This document shows, one piece after another, positions 48,577-58,374 of a DNA stretch of 64,000 nucleotides (its first letter is position 1; the number at the start of each line of letters is the position of its first letter). Made by a program: the position numbers and the translations under genes. Location: positions 1,980,680 through 2,044,679 of the forward strand of contig NZ_CP118946.1 in the NCBI RefSeq assembly GCF_029011175.1. Direction: 5' to 3'. The notes beneath the pieces were generated by a model. The model saw only the letters and a program-made list of their open reading frames with translations. It made no database searches and was not told where the DNA came from. This DNA comes from Winkia neuii (GTDB lineage Bacteria > Actinomycetota > Actinomycetes > Actinomycetales > Actinomycetaceae).

Positions 48577-50874
48577 ATGGCTCTGGAAGAAAATAACTTG
48601 ATCATGGCGGATGCCGACGCCCGCGCTGACGTCGTCGACGACCCGAAAATTAAGAAACCACACAAATCTGCAGTGGGCATCGAAGGTGCTACCCGCGGCA
48701 TGTACTTTGGTGTGCGCGAATTCGGCGTCCTGAACCTGTTGGACCTGAACCGCCACAATGGCGTGAAGTGCCCGGGATGCGCGTGGCCGAACCCCAGCGC
48801 CGGCAAGGGCGGGTTCGTTGACTTTTGTGAAAATGGCGCTAAGGCTGTTGCTGAAGAATCCACTGCCCGCCGCTGCACCCCTGATTTCTTTGCGGCGCAC
48901 CCATTCGCGGAACTGCGCGATCGCACCGACTACGAACTGAGCCACGAAGGCCGCCTAACCGCTCCCGTTATTAAACGTCCCGGCTCTGATCACTACGAGC
49001 CCATTACTTGGGAGGCAGCCTTCGATGCGATTGGGGACCAGCTGAAGAAGCTTGATCCGAACGAGTGTGCGTTCTACACCTCGGGTCGAACCTGCAACGA
49101 AACCGCGTACATGTTCCAGGTGTTGGCAAAGCGGCTGGGCACGAACAACCTGCCTGACTGCTCCAACATGTGTCACGAAGCTTCCGGCAAGGCCCTGATC
49201 CCCACCCTGGGGCTCGGCAAAGGGTCTGTCACCCTGGAAGACTTCGCCCACGCTGACCTGGTGATCACCCTGGGGCAGAACCCGGGCACTAACCATCCCC
49301 GCCAGCTCGGCTCCTTCGCGGCTTGCAAGGAAAATGGCGGCAAGATCGTAGTTATTAACCCGCTGCCCGAAGCTGGCCTGCGCAAGTTCCGCGACCCGCA
49401 GACCGTCAATGGGCTGATCGGCACCGGCACCCCGATCGCCGACGAGTTCTACCAAATCCGCCTAGATGGCGACCTGGCGTTCTTCCAAGCCGTAAACCAG
49501 GAGCTCATCAAGCGCGACGCCCTCGACCACGAATTCCTGGACAAGTACACCACCGGCCAGGAAGAAGTAATCGAGCACCTGAAGAACGTGGACCCCGACA
49601 TGGTTCGCAAGGCCACCGGACTGCCCGACGAATCCATCCAGCGCGTAGCCGACCTGGTCGAAAAGGCCAACGGCGTCATCGTCTGCTGGGCGCTCGGGGC
49701 AACCCAGCACAAGAACTCTGTAGAAACCCTGCAGGAAATCGTCAACATGCTGCTACTTACCGGCAACATTGGAAAGCCCGGCGCCGGCACCTGCCCCGTT
49801 CGCGGCCACTCCAACGTGCAGGGCGACCGCACCATGGGCGTGTGGGAAGAGCCTCCGGAAAGCCTGTGCGCCGCCCTCGAGAAGGAATTCCAATTCCCCA
49901 TCCCGCGCGAACACGGCTGGAACGTTGTTGAAACCGGCAAGGCCATCCGCGACGGCCGCTGCAAGTTCTTCATGCAGATGGGCGGCAACTTCCTGCGCGC
50001 GGCATCAGACACCGCGGTGCTGGAAAAGCACTTCCCGGAACTGGAAATGACCGTGCACGTGTCCACCAAGCTGAACCGTTCGCACATTTACCCGGGCAAG
50101 ACTTCGATCATTCTGCCAACGCTGACCCGTTCGGATGCCTTCTACTACGGCAACGAACAGCAGTGCGTGACTACCGAGGACTCGATGGGGTACGTGACAG
50201 CTTCCTACGGCAAGCGGCGCGCACTGGACCACCTGCTGTCCGAAACCTACATCCTAGGCGAGATCGGCCACCGCATCGGCGGGGAAAACTGCTGGCGGCA
50301 GATGGGCCGCTCCACTAAGGAAATCCGTCGCCGCATCGAAAACACGATCCCCGGTTTCGAAAACTTCGAGCAGCGCCTCACCGAACCGAACGGGCTGATC
50401 CTGCCCAACGGGCCGCGCGAACGCAAGTTCACCACCAAGGACGGCAAGGCGCACCTGACCGTCAACAACATCGAGCCGCTCGAATGCCCGCCGGGGCACG
50501 TGCTACTGCAGACCCTGCGCTCGCACGACCAGTACAACACCACCATCTACGCGCTCTCTGACCGCTACCGTGGCATCAAGAAGGGCCGCCGCGTGGTATT
50601 GATCAACGAAGAGGACATCAAGGAACTGGGCTTCCAGCCCGGAGACGTGGTGGACCTGTACTCGGATTGGGACGGCACCACCCGGTACGCTCCCAACTTC
50701 CGCCTGGTCCCCTACAACACCCCGCGTCAGTGCGCCGCCGCGTACATGCCCGAGGCAAACGTGCTGATCGCCCTCGACAACGAGTGCAAGGTGTCCCAGA
50801 CCCCAGTCATGAAGTCTGTGCTGGTGTACATGAAGCCCGCCAAGAACTCCGGCAAAGGCGGCGAAAAAGAATAG
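48577..50874 (+). CDS. FdhF/YdeP family molybdopterin oxidoreductase
   Basis: 765 residues. The N terminus holds KCPGCAWPNP, a short Cys pair typical of YdeP-type enzymes. LPDCSNMCHEASG gives the likely molybdenum-ligand Cys; VITLGQNPGTNHPRQ and GHSNVQGDRTMG bind the cofactor. The C-terminal barrel domain begins around TLRSHDQYNTTIYA. These are formate-dehydrogenase-like enzymes whose substrate is often uncertain; YdeP aids acid resistance in E. coli. FdhD, which sulphurates the cofactor, is encoded directly after with a one-base overlap, supporting a functional pair. Confidence 0.9.
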   Translation: MALEENNLIMADADARADVVDDPKIKKPHKSAVGIEGATRGMYFGVREFGVLNLLDLNRHNGVKCPGCAWPNPSAGKGGFVDFCENGAKAVAEESTARRCTPDFFAAHPFAELRDRTDYELSHEGRLTAPVIKRPGSDHYEPITWEAAFDAIGDQLKKLDPNECAFYTSGRTCNETAYMFQVLAKRLGTNNLPDCSNMCHEASGKALIPTLGLGKGSVTLEDFAHADLVITLGQNPGTNHPRQLGSFAACKENGGKIVVINPLPEAGLRKFRDPQTVNGLIGTGTPIADEFYQIRLDGDLAFFQAVNQELIKRDALDHEFLDKYTTGQEEVIEHLKNVDPDMVRKATGLPDESIQRVADLVEKANGVIVCWALGATQHKNSVETLQEIVNMLLLTGNIGKPGAGTCPVRGHSNVQGDRTMGVWEEPPESLCAALEKEFQFPIPREHGWNVVETGKAIRDGRCKFFMQMGGNFLRAASDTAVLEKHFPELEMTVHVSTKLNRSHIYPGKTSIILPTLTRSDAFYYGNEQQCVTTEDSMGYVTASYGKRRALDHLLSETYILGEIGHRIGGENCWRQMGRSTKEIRRRIENTIPGFENFEQRLTEPNGLILPNGPRERKFTTKDGKAHLTVNNIEPLECPPGHVLLQTLRSHDQYNTTIYALSDRYRGIKKGRRVVLINEEDIKELGFQPGDVVDLYSDWDGTTRYAPNFRLVPYNTPRQCAAAYMPEANVLIALDNECKVSQTPVMKSVLVYMKPAKNSGKGGEKE

Positions 50875-51791
50875 TGGGTAAGGTGACTACGCGCGCCCGG
50901 CTGGTGCGCGTAGAAGGCCAGGATGATTTTCGTACCGAGGACACCCTGGCCGTAGAGGAGCCCCTCGAGATTCGCATCGGGGGCAAGCCGTTCACCACCA
51001 CCATGCGCACGCCGGGTGCGGACTACGAGCTGATTCATGGCTTTCTCTATTCCGAGGGCGTCATCCACACCGCGCAGGACATCGCTTCCATTCGCTCTTG
51101 CGATTCCGCGCGTCCGCGTTCTTCCGGCCCGGTGGGGCTGATGGGCCTTGCGGGTGATCCTGCGAATCGCGAACGATTCCTGCTGGATTCCATTGGCGGC
51201 ATTGGCGACCACACCGAGGCCAACTACAACGTGATGAACGTGGCGTTGGCGCCCGGCATTGAGGTGCCCGAGGACGCTTCCAGGCTGACCATGACCAGTT
51301 CGGCCTGCGGCATCTGCGGCACTTCGTCGATCGACCGGGTATTGGACAAGTGCGGGGTTGAAATCGATCCCGTCCGCCTAGACCCAAAGGTGGTCGTGTC
51401 CCTACCCGACCGGCTCTCTGAGGCCCAGCCCACTTTCAAGGCCACGGGTGCTACCCACGGCGCTGGCCTGTTCACCCTCAGCGGCGAATTGCTTTGCGTG
51501 CGCGAGGACGTGGGCCGGCACAACGCTGCAGACAAGGTTATCGGGTGGGCACTACAGCAGGGACTGTTGCCCGGACGCGACCTAGTCTTGGGGCTGTCTT
51601 CGCGGGCCTCCTTCGAGCTGGTACAAAAGGCCATGATGGCAGGCATTCCGGCCGTGGTAGCGGTATCTTCTGCCACCTCGCTGGCCGTGAACCTGGCACA
51701 CGAGGCCGGGATCGCACTGGCAGGATTCGTGCGCGGAAGCAAATTCAACCTGTACGCCGGCCAGCTGCTGCCCGCCAGCGTCAGCGTCTAA
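50874..51791 (+). CDS. fdhD: Formate dehydrogenase accessory sulphurtransferase
   Basis: 305 residues. Opens GKVTTRARLVRVEGQ with the family's TLAVEEPLEIRIGG and TPGADYELIHGFLYSEG; the catalytic CxxC is in SSACGICGTSS, and VREDVGRHNAADKVIGW is conserved. FdhD transfers sulphur from a cysteine desulphurase to the molybdenum cofactor of formate dehydrogenases. The GTG start overlaps the fdhF stop (TAGTG); a second GTG at 50883 is possible, but homologues begin at the first. Confidence 0.93.
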   Translation: MGKVTTRARLVRVEGQDDFRTEDTLAVEEPLEIRIGGKPFTTTMRTPGADYELIHGFLYSEGVIHTAQDIASIRSCDSARPRSSGPVGLMGLAGDPANRERFLLDSIGGIGDHTEANYNVMNVALAPGIEVPEDASRLTMTSSACGICGTSSIDRVLDKCGVEIDPVRLDPKVVVSLPDRLSEAQPTFKATGATHGAGLFTLSGELLCVREDVGRHNAADKVIGWALQQGLLPGRDLVLGLSSRASFELVQKAMMAGIPAVVAVSSATSLAVNLAHEAGIALAGFVRGSKFNLYAGQLLPASVSV

Positions 51792-52733
51792 CTACAGCGG
51801 CGTTTCCGCCTTTTCTCCCGACAGTACCGCCAGAATGTTGCGGGCAGTCAGGGCACTCATCTTGTCGCGCGTCTGCCTGGTGGCCGAGCCGATGTGCGGC
51901 AGCAGCACCACATTTTCCATCTCTAACAGTTCGGGGCTGATCTTCGGTTCGTCCTCGTAAACGTCCAGGCCCGCGCCCGCGATCTGCCCTTCTTTTAGCG
52001 CCCGCACCAGCGCCTGCTCGTCCACGCATGCGCCGCGAGCGGTGTTCACCAGGTAGGCGCTCTGCTTCATCGCCTTCAACGCATCCGCGTCAATCAGGTG
52101 GCGCGTTTCTTCGGTCAGCGGGCAGTGCAAGGACACCACGTCCGAAGAAGCAATCAGCTCGTCATTGTCTACCCGGCACACGTTGCCACCGATTCGGGAC
52201 GTGTCCTTGTCCGAGTGGGCACTGTACAGAATGTTCATCCCAAAGGCGGCTCCGCGCCGAGCCATGGCCTCGCCAATCTGCCCCAACCCCACGATGCCCA
52301 AGGTGTCCCCCTGCAGGCCCATGCCCAGCATGAACGTGTGGTCGTAACGCCAGGACTTTCCCGCGCAAACTAGCCGTTCGGCCTCGCTAGTACGGCGCGT
52401 CACCTGCAACAACAACGTGAAGGCAAGGTCTGCTGTGGCCTCGTGCAATACCCCCGGCGTAGTAGTGACCGTTATGCCAGCTTTCTTCGCCGCGGCAACG
52501 TCAATGTTGTTGAAACCGGCGGCGCATTGGCCGATCACCTTCAGGTTCTTTGCCTCCTGCAGCAGCTGCGCGTCAAGCGGATCGGAAAGGGAAGACAGCA
52601 GCGCATCCGCGTCCCGGATCTGCTCGGACAATTCGGCGCGATCCATAAAATGGTCCCCGCCAACAACCTGGTGGTCTGAAAGTAGCTCTAAACCCGCAGG
52701 AAGCTGCGGTGCGGTAACAACAATTTTTCCCAT
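51792..52733 (-). CDS. D-2-hydroxyacid dehydrogenase (glyoxylate reductase type)
   Basis: 313 residues. NAD-binding LGIVGLGQIGEAMARR, the catalytic Arg in LVNTARGACVDEQAL, Glu in VYEDEPKI and His in LLPHIGSATRQT are all present. Reduces glyoxylate, hydroxypyruvate or a related 2-oxoacid. The ATG at 52733 has GGTGG upstream. Its stop abuts the stop of fdhD on the other strand, and it lies downstream of the broken amidohydrolase in the same direction. Confidence 0.9.
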   Translation of the reverse strand: MGKIVVTAPQLPAGLELLSDHQVVGGDHFMDRAELSEQIRDADALLSSLSDPLDAQLLQEAKNLKVIGQCAAGFNNIDVAAAKKAGITVTTTPGVLHEATADLAFTLLLQVTRRTSEAERLVCAGKSWRYDHTFMLGMGLQGDTLGIVGLGQIGEAMARRGAAFGMNILYSAHSDKDTSRIGGNVCRVDNDELIASSDVVSLHCPLTEETRHLIDADALKAMKQSAYLVNTARGACVDEQALVRALKEGQIAGAGLDVYEDEPKISPELLEMENVVLLPHIGSATRQTRDKMSALTARNILAVLSGEKAETPL

Positions 52734-52779
52734 GTACCCACCGTATCGCCCCCGGCGCACTTAGGCAGCGGAGAGCAGA

Positions 52780-53751
52780 TCAGTGCCGGTACAGCTCGCA
52801 GGCGTTCTTACTTAGGATCTGTTCGCGCAGCGCCTTCGACAAGCCGCTTTCCTTTATGTAGCTGAAGGCTCGCGTGTACTTCTTCTCTTGGAAATACGGG
52901 CAGTCGGATCCGGCCAACAGCTTCTGCGGGTCGTATACCTTTGCAGCCAACTCCAACGAGGGCGCAAAAAAGTTCGCGGCGTCAAACCACATTTTCCGCA
53001 AGCTCTGGGCAGGCGATGCGGGGAAAGAGCCCCAGTCTTCGAAATTGTCCTGCAACCGCTGGGCCAGGAAAGGTAGATCCCCGCCCAGGTGCGCGATGTG
53101 GAAGCGGATATTCGGGTACTTGCGTACGTAGTCCGCCTTCAGCAGGTGCAAGGCGGCAATGGCGTCCTCGACGGGAGCGCCGTTCACCCAGGCCAAACCC
53201 TGGTTCGCCATGGGGGCGCAGTGGGCGGACATGCCCGTGGGGTGAATGTAAAGAGGGGCGTGGCGCCTGTCCAGCTCGGCAAAAATCGGAGCAAACTGCT
53301 CGTCAGTGATCGCCATCTGCGGGTCCGGCAGCAGCGAATTGATCGCAATACCCACAAAGCCCAGTTCGTCCATGCAGTAGCCGATCTGCTGCACCGCCTT
53401 CTGTGGGTGCAAGAACGGGATTGCCCCTTAAGCCAGGAAACGGCCCGGATACTTCCTAATCAAGCCGGCATAAATGTCGTTTACCATCCGCGCGGCCTCG
53501 TCGGCCTCGTCTGCCTTATCCACCTGCGGTAACTGCGGTGTAGCCGAAAGGACCTGCACATCCACCCCGGCCTGGCCCATCATGCGAATCCGCGCAGCCA
53601 TCTGCTCGTCCTCGTCGGAAGCATTCATGTCGCGGGCAATCGCCGTAGAATCCGGGTCCACCCCAATCTGTTCAAGAAAATCCAGGTACTTCGCCGGGTA
53701 TACGTGCGCGTGAGTATCGATTACTTTGCCATCCAAGCTGGATACAGCCAT
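52780..53751 (-). pseudogene. ACMSD-like amidohydrolase interrupted by one in-frame stop
   Basis: The 323-codon frame begins MAVSSLDGKVIDTHAHVYP with the HxH metal site and continues with HPTGMSAHCAPMAN, HIAHLGGDLP and LAGSDCPYFQ, the remaining ligands of aminocarboxymuconate-semialdehyde decarboxylase-type enzymes. Codon 108 is TAA (53428-53430), between GRFLA and GAIPFLHPQK, without any frame change. A single base change would restore it. GGAGG precedes the ATG. Either a recent pseudogene or a sequence error; the rest of the reading frame looks conserved. Confidence 0.78.
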
Positions 53752-53827
53752 GTTTCCTCCTTGCCTTCCCACGCTACCGCCTAGCAGTTCCGCCCGCCCG
53801 CTACCGGCCGAATAGTCGCGTTAAACA

Positions 53828-53860
53828 AAGAAGAGGGCGGAATAGTTCCGCCCTCTTCTT
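53828..53860 (-). terminator. Terminator of the polyol dehydrogenase gene
   Basis: AAGAAGAGGGCGGAA and TTCCGCCCTCTTCTT, perfect 15-pair stem with a three-base loop; on the minus strand TGTTT follows. Confidence 0.75.
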
Positions 53861-53870
53861 GCGTGCTTGG

Positions 53871-55313
53871 TTACAGCGAGCGCATTACCTCGCGCGCACC
53901 CTTCTCGCGCAAGTCATGCAGGGCCTGCACAAATTCGGTCTTGAACTGCTCATTTTGGGCTAGCTCCCCAAAGACGAACTGGTCCGCAATGAACGCGGTG
54001 TCATCGCCCGCGGCCTGCTTCTTTGCCGCCTCTGCCAGCTCCTTGCCATGCTGGTCGTCAATGACTACCTCGGTGCCGTCCTCGGCCTTGCCTTCGCAGC
54101 CCAGCGCCCACGCCGCGCACATGGCCGCACCAATCTTGGTCTGGCCACCATCCTTCAAGTTCTGCCGAACCGAAGGCAGCACGAACTTCGGCATCCTGTC
54201 GGAAGCATCTTGAGCCAAGCGGGCCAAAGTGTCAGCGATCGCCTCATTGCCAAAACGCTCGAAGAGCTCGTCAATGTAAGCATCCAGATCAATGCCCGGA
54301 ACGGGACGCAAAGTCGGGCGTGCCTCCTGCTCCAGGTAGCGCCGGGTCACGCCAGCAATGTCCTCGTCGCGGGCAGAATCGTGGCCGTAAGTAAGGCCTA
54401 GCAGCCGGCCCCAGTGCGCCAGAGACTGGTGGGCGGCGTTCAACAGGCGCAACTTCATCAGCTCGTACGGAACGACGTCGTCAACAAGTTGGGCGCCGAC
54501 CTCTTCGTAGGCAGGACGGCCGAGCGGGAACTTGTCCTCAAGCACCCACTGCACGAAAGGCTCCGCCACTACCGGCCAAGCGTCATCCAGATCCAATTCA
54601 TCCTTCACCATCTGCCGGTCCGCATCCGTAGTAACCGGAGTAATGCGATCCACCATGCAGTTCGGGAAAGACACATTCTGGTCGATCCATTCAGCAAATT
54701 CAGGATCAGCAAGACGAGCCTGCTCCACCACGGCAGTGCGGGCAATATTGCCATTACCAGGCAGGTTGTCGCAAGACATGACCGTGAACGGGGCCAGTCC
54801 CGCCTCCTTGCGGCGGCGTAGCGCAGCCACAATGAAGCCGAAAGTGGTCTGCGGCTCCTCCGGATGTTCGGCGTCGTGTACGGCTCCCTTGGCATCGGTG
54901 CGGAACTTACCCGTCTCGTCATCGATGTTGTAGCCGCCCTCGGTAACGGTTAGCGACACGATCTTGGTGTCTTCGCTGGACATGCGCTCTACCACGGCGT
55001 TCGGATCGTCCGGAGCAAACAGATAATCGATGATTGAACCGATCACGGCCGGCTCCTTAGTGCCGTCCGGGTTCTTCAAAACCAGTGTGTACAGGTGATC
55101 CTGGCCGGCCAGGGCGTCACGCATCTTCTTGTCTCCGGGCATTACGCCCACGCCGCAGATCGCCCAGTCCTTCGCCTTGCCTTCGCGCAGCAGGCGGTCA
55201 AGGAACATGGCCTGGTGGGAACGGTGGAAGTTGCCCACCCCGAAGTGCACAATGCCGCAAGTCAGCTCGCTGCGGTCGTAGGTGGGGGCCAAATTCGAAT
55301 CAGCCAGTTTCAT
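53871..55313 (-). CDS. Mannitol/D-arabitol-type polyol dehydrogenase
   Basis: 480 residues of the long-chain mannitol dehydrogenase family. IVHFGVGNFHRSHQAMFLD is the N-terminal NAD-binding motif, VTEGGYN and MSCDNLPGNG follow, and the catalytic Lys region is PYELMKLRLLNAAHQSLA. Oxidises mannitol to fructose or a related polyol to its ketose. AAAGGAG precedes the ATG at 55313. It directly follows a polyol-type MFS permease gene (20-base gap) in the same direction, with a DeoR regulator beyond, so arabitol, ribitol or mannitol use is likely. Confidence 0.9.
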   Translation of the reverse strand: MKLADSNLAPTYDRSELTCGIVHFGVGNFHRSHQAMFLDRLLREGKAKDWAICGVGVMPGDKKMRDALAGQDHLYTLVLKNPDGTKEPAVIGSIIDYLFAPDDPNAVVERMSSEDTKIVSLTVTEGGYNIDDETGKFRTDAKGAVHDAEHPEEPQTTFGFIVAALRRRKEAGLAPFTVMSCDNLPGNGNIARTAVVEQARLADPEFAEWIDQNVSFPNCMVDRITPVTTDADRQMVKDELDLDDAWPVVAEPFVQWVLEDKFPLGRPAYEEVGAQLVDDVVPYELMKLRLLNAAHQSLAHWGRLLGLTYGHDSARDEDIAGVTRRYLEQEARPTLRPVPGIDLDAYIDELFERFGNEAIADTLARLAQDASDRMPKFVLPSVRQNLKDGGQTKIGAAMCAAWALGCEGKAEDGTEVVIDDQHGKELAEAAKKQAAGDDTAFIADQFVFGELAQNEQFKTEFVQALHDLREKGAREVMRSL

Positions 55314-55333
55314 TTTTGCTCCTTTGCTCAAGT

Positions 55334-56620
55334 CTACTTATTTAGGACTGTTTCGGAATTTTCTGAATTGTTTAGCCGGTACACTTCGCCTTCCGGAAGC
55401 TTCAGTCCCAGCAAAATAACGAACGACATTACATACAGGCCGGCGAGGGCGTAGGCCACAGCCCCGTAGCCGGCGCTGTCTACCAGCAGGGTTACCACAG
55501 CCGGACCAACAAAAGCTCCGAGCCCGGCCCCCAGGTTCAATATTGCCGAAGAAGAGGCCTTTTCGGAGCCAGCATGGGCCATGATCAGCGGCGTAGTGGG
55601 CACGTGCGCAGACAGGCCAATACCGATGGCCGCCATCCCCAGGGCAATCAACCAAAAGTTCGGACCGGCAACGTTCGGAATCAGATACAGGTAGACCAGC
55701 GAGGCCGCAGATAGCGGCGTGGCAATCCACTGGAGGGTGCGGTGCCATCCCAACTTGTCGCCGACGATCCCCCACAGCACGTCACCGGCAATAGCGACTA
55801 TGCCAAAAATGGTAAATTCCAAGATCGCCTTGCCCGACTCCATGTGGTGCACCCGCTGCACGTACACCAGGTAGAAGGCCTGCATGCCGTACTGGCCGGC
55901 AAGATTGATGATCTTGACGATCCCCATAGCCCCCACCTTAGGGCGCCGCCAGGTAATAGAAAGACCCGAAAAAAGCGAGTCGACCACGGAAATATGCTTG
56001 CTCGCCCTCGCCGACGGTTGACTGCGCAAGAAATACATGGTGACCCAGCCGCCCAGGGCAGCAAGCGCCAACCCGATCCACAGGGTGGCAACCCCACCTA
56101 GGGACGGCACGAACAGGGAAGAAAGATACGACCCGATCGTCTGCATACCCAGCGAGAAGGCGAACCAAAACCAGCCTGAGGCCGACGACTGCCGTTCGGG
56201 GGCGGTCACGATCATCATCCAAGTTAGGAACCCGTAGGCCAGCATCGGGTAGCCGAAGCCACGCAGCCCGTAAATGAGCATCAACAAGGGCAGGGATTTG
56301 GACGGGATGGCCACTGTTATAAACAAGAAGTCGAACAGCAGGAACGATATGAGCCCGATCAGCATTACCTTTCGCGGACTGATTGCGTCGCACAGGGCAC
56401 CCGACAGGAAGGCGGCTACCGCCACCACTATGCCGTAGCTGGTGTAGACCAGTGAAGACTGGCTGACTGTAAAACCTAGTTCGCCGTGGAAAAAGTCGGT
56501 GATCCAAACGGCTTCAATGCCGTCCCCAATCACAAAGAGGACGACGCCGAGGATCCCCAAAGTCATAGCCGTGGGGAAGTGTATTCGTTGTGCAAACGTT
56601 AGCGATTTTGTTGCGGACAT
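55334..56620 (-). CDS. MFS polyol permease (RbtT/DalT/CsbX type)
   Basis: 428 residues with twelve membrane segments. DGIEAVWITDFFHGELGFTVSQSSLVYTSYGI and the loop CDAISPRKVM match the polyol permease branch (ribitol and D-arabitol permeases, CsbX). GGAAAG lies before the ATG at 56620. First gene of a two-gene operon with the polyol dehydrogenase. Confidence 0.85.
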   Translation of the reverse strand: MSATKSLTFAQRIHFPTAMTLGILGVVLFVIGDGIEAVWITDFFHGELGFTVSQSSLVYTSYGIVVAVAAFLSGALCDAISPRKVMLIGLISFLLFDFLFITVAIPSKSLPLLMLIYGLRGFGYPMLAYGFLTWMMIVTAPERQSSASGWFWFAFSLGMQTIGSYLSSLFVPSLGGVATLWIGLALAALGGWVTMYFLRSQPSARASKHISVVDSLFSGLSITWRRPKVGAMGIVKIINLAGQYGMQAFYLVYVQRVHHMESGKAILEFTIFGIVAIAGDVLWGIVGDKLGWHRTLQWIATPLSAASLVYLYLIPNVAGPNFWLIALGMAAIGIGLSAHVPTTPLIMAHAGSEKASSSAILNLGAGLGAFVGPAVVTLLVDSAGYGAVAYALAGLYVMSFVILLGLKLPEGEVYRLNNSENSETVLNK

Positions 56621-56706
56621 CGTTGTCTTTCCATCCAAAACTTAAGCGGTCGCCGGCAACGCTAATAGTGGGGGAGGATTTAAGTCCCGACTATTTAAAC
56701 ATAAGC

Positions 56707-56855
56707 GTTTGTCATTTTGCGATCGTTTCTATTAGAAGAGGGCGGGCTTGTGCGCGTCATTTTTCATATTTGGCGGATATTTCCCCACTAAGAGCGGAGT
56801 GTGGGAGTTACAGCACCCCACCCACATTGATCGTTTTTGTGACGTTATTTGATCG
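56707..56855 (-). promoter_or_regulatory. GATCG-containing repeats between permease and deoR genes
   Basis: Related sites GTTTGTCATTTTGCGATCG (56707-56725) and TTTGTGACGTTATTTGATCG (56836-56855), plus TTGATCG at 56827, occur in the gap upstream of the permease gene. They resemble spaced operator copies of the kind used by DeoR-type repressors. The rest of 56621-56946 has no gene. Confidence 0.45.
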
Positions 56856-56946
56856 GTAAGTGTTCGCCGCTAAGGCATGCCGCGGACATTGGCCTTCCAC
56901 GCCTGCGCCCGTTCCTTACGGCTGTATTGGGCCGGCCTCGAAGTGG

Positions 56947-57723
56947 CTAAACCCGCACTACGGGCGCTCCCGGCACACGCCCGGCATCCACCGGCCGCAA
57001 TTGCCTACCCGTAATCACTACCTCCACGTCCGAAGTGTTCCCGAAAGTAGCAAACAGACTGTGGCCAAACTTGGAATGGTCGGCAACCAAAATAGCCCTT
57101 TTGGCAGCGGTGAGGGCCGCCCTCTTCACCGAGGCTACGGCCGGATCTGGGGTGGACAAACTCCCCTTGCGGCTGATCCCGTTAGTACCAATAAACGCCA
57201 GATCGAATGTCATTTGCCCGATCGTCTGCAACGCCCAGTGGTCTACCACCCCACCCGTGATCGAACGCACCCGCCCTCCGGCAATAATCGCGGTGACCCC
57301 AGGTAGCAACGCTACTTTTTGGGCCGTGTCCAACGAAGTGGTAACAATCGTAAGATCGCGTGTTTGCAAGAACTGGGGAATTAGTGAAGGCAAAAATCCC
57401 TCGTCGATGAAAAGTACCTGAGCCTGGCCTGCGCGAGCAGCCGCCTCCTTCGCGATCGCTGTTTTTTCTGCAACGAAGCTTTCCTGACGATCGGCCCACG
57501 AGCGTTCAAAACTGCCCGTCTCGACTGCCCGAGCAGTACCGTAGGCGCGATGGACTTGCCCTTTTTCTTCAAGCAGCCGCAAGTCCCGGCGCACAGTTTG
57601 CGGCGACACCCCAAAACGGCCGACTAGGTCGGCAACCGCCTTGGCGCCCTCGTGCTGCAGCAACTTCAGCATTTTCGCCCGCCGCTCTGCCGACACCTGC
57701 TGATTGCGCGCAATAGAACTCAT
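56947..57723 (-). CDS. DeoR/GlpR family transcriptional repressor
   Basis: 258 residues. N-terminal DeoR HTH: RRAKMLKLLQHEGAKAVADLVGRFGVSPQTVRRDLRLLEEKGQVHRAYG. The C-terminal sugar-phosphate-isomerase-like sensor domain has LFIDEGFLP, LTIVTTSLDTAQKVAL, IAGGRVR and AFIGTNGIS. Same direction as the polyol operon, 326 bases upstream, so it most likely controls it in response to a phosphorylated sugar. Confidence 0.92.
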   Translation of the reverse strand: MSSIARNQQVSAERRAKMLKLLQHEGAKAVADLVGRFGVSPQTVRRDLRLLEEKGQVHRAYGTARAVETGSFERSWADRQESFVAEKTAIAKEAAARAGQAQVLFIDEGFLPSLIPQFLQTRDLTIVTTSLDTAQKVALLPGVTAIIAGGRVRSITGGVVDHWALQTIGQMTFDLAFIGTNGISRKGSLSTPDPAVASVKRAALTAAKRAILVADHSKFGHSLFATFGNTSDVEVVITGRQLRPVDAGRVPGAPVVRV

Positions 57724-57831
57724 GTCCCAAAACTACCCCGACACCCGTGAACGCGATACTTTTGGGGCTGAGCGTTCGCACTCAACTCTTAGAATGGGCA
57801 GCAAGAACAAGCCGCAGGAACAGGGGAAACA

Positions 57832-58374
57832 ATGGCAAATATTCCGTGGGGGATGGTTCGCAAGGCTACCCGCCTACTACTACAGGCTATGAACAAAGGC
57901 GGCAGTCAGGGTAAAAGCGGGGGCGTAAACAGCGGGTCTACGCAAGGCTCGCCCTCGGGAGCAAAGGCCCGCTACCTGCGTAAAGGGGCGCCACTTCCTA
58001 AATTTGACTATGCTCCCGCCCGCGACGGGGATGCCGATCCGGGCGAGGTCGTGTGGACGTGGGTCCCCTACGAAGAGGACGCCTCCCGCGGCAAGGACCG
58101 GCCCGTGCTGGTATTGGCGTATTCGGGCGGGAATGTTATCTGCGCGCAGCTGACCAGCAAAGATCACGATCGCGACGCCGCCCAGGAGGCCAGGTGGGGC
58201 CGCTACTGGATGGACATTGGCACCGGGAATTGGGATTCTAAGCGCCGCCCGTCCGAGGTGCGCTTAGACCGGCTACTCTCCGTGCCACAGGATGCCGTTC
58301 GGCGCGAGGGCGGACGCCTAAACAAGCACACCTACAGCCAAGTTGTAGCCCAAATCCAAAAAGTACAAGGCTAG
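57832..58374 (+). CDS. PemK/MazF-like protein, no antitoxin seen
   Basis: 180 residues. A Gly/Ser-rich N-terminal linker (about residues 20-55) is followed by the PemK/MazF-like beta-barrel: GEVVWTWVPYEEDASRGKDRPVLVLA, ICAQLTSKDHD, SEVRLDRLLSVP. MazF-type enzymes cut RNA. The extended N terminus and solitary gene are usual for a common actinobacterial family whose toxicity is uncertain. GGGGAA precedes the ATG. No antitoxin-sized gene flanks it. The gap 58375-58539 has no gene. Confidence 0.82.
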   Translation: MANIPWGMVRKATRLLLQAMNKGGSQGKSGGVNSGSTQGSPSGAKARYLRKGAPLPKFDYAPARDGDADPGEVVWTWVPYEEDASRGKDRPVLVLAYSGGNVICAQLTSKDHDRDAAQEARWGRYWMDIGTGNWDSKRRPSEVRLDRLLSVPQDAVRREGGRLNKHTYSQVVAQIQKVQG

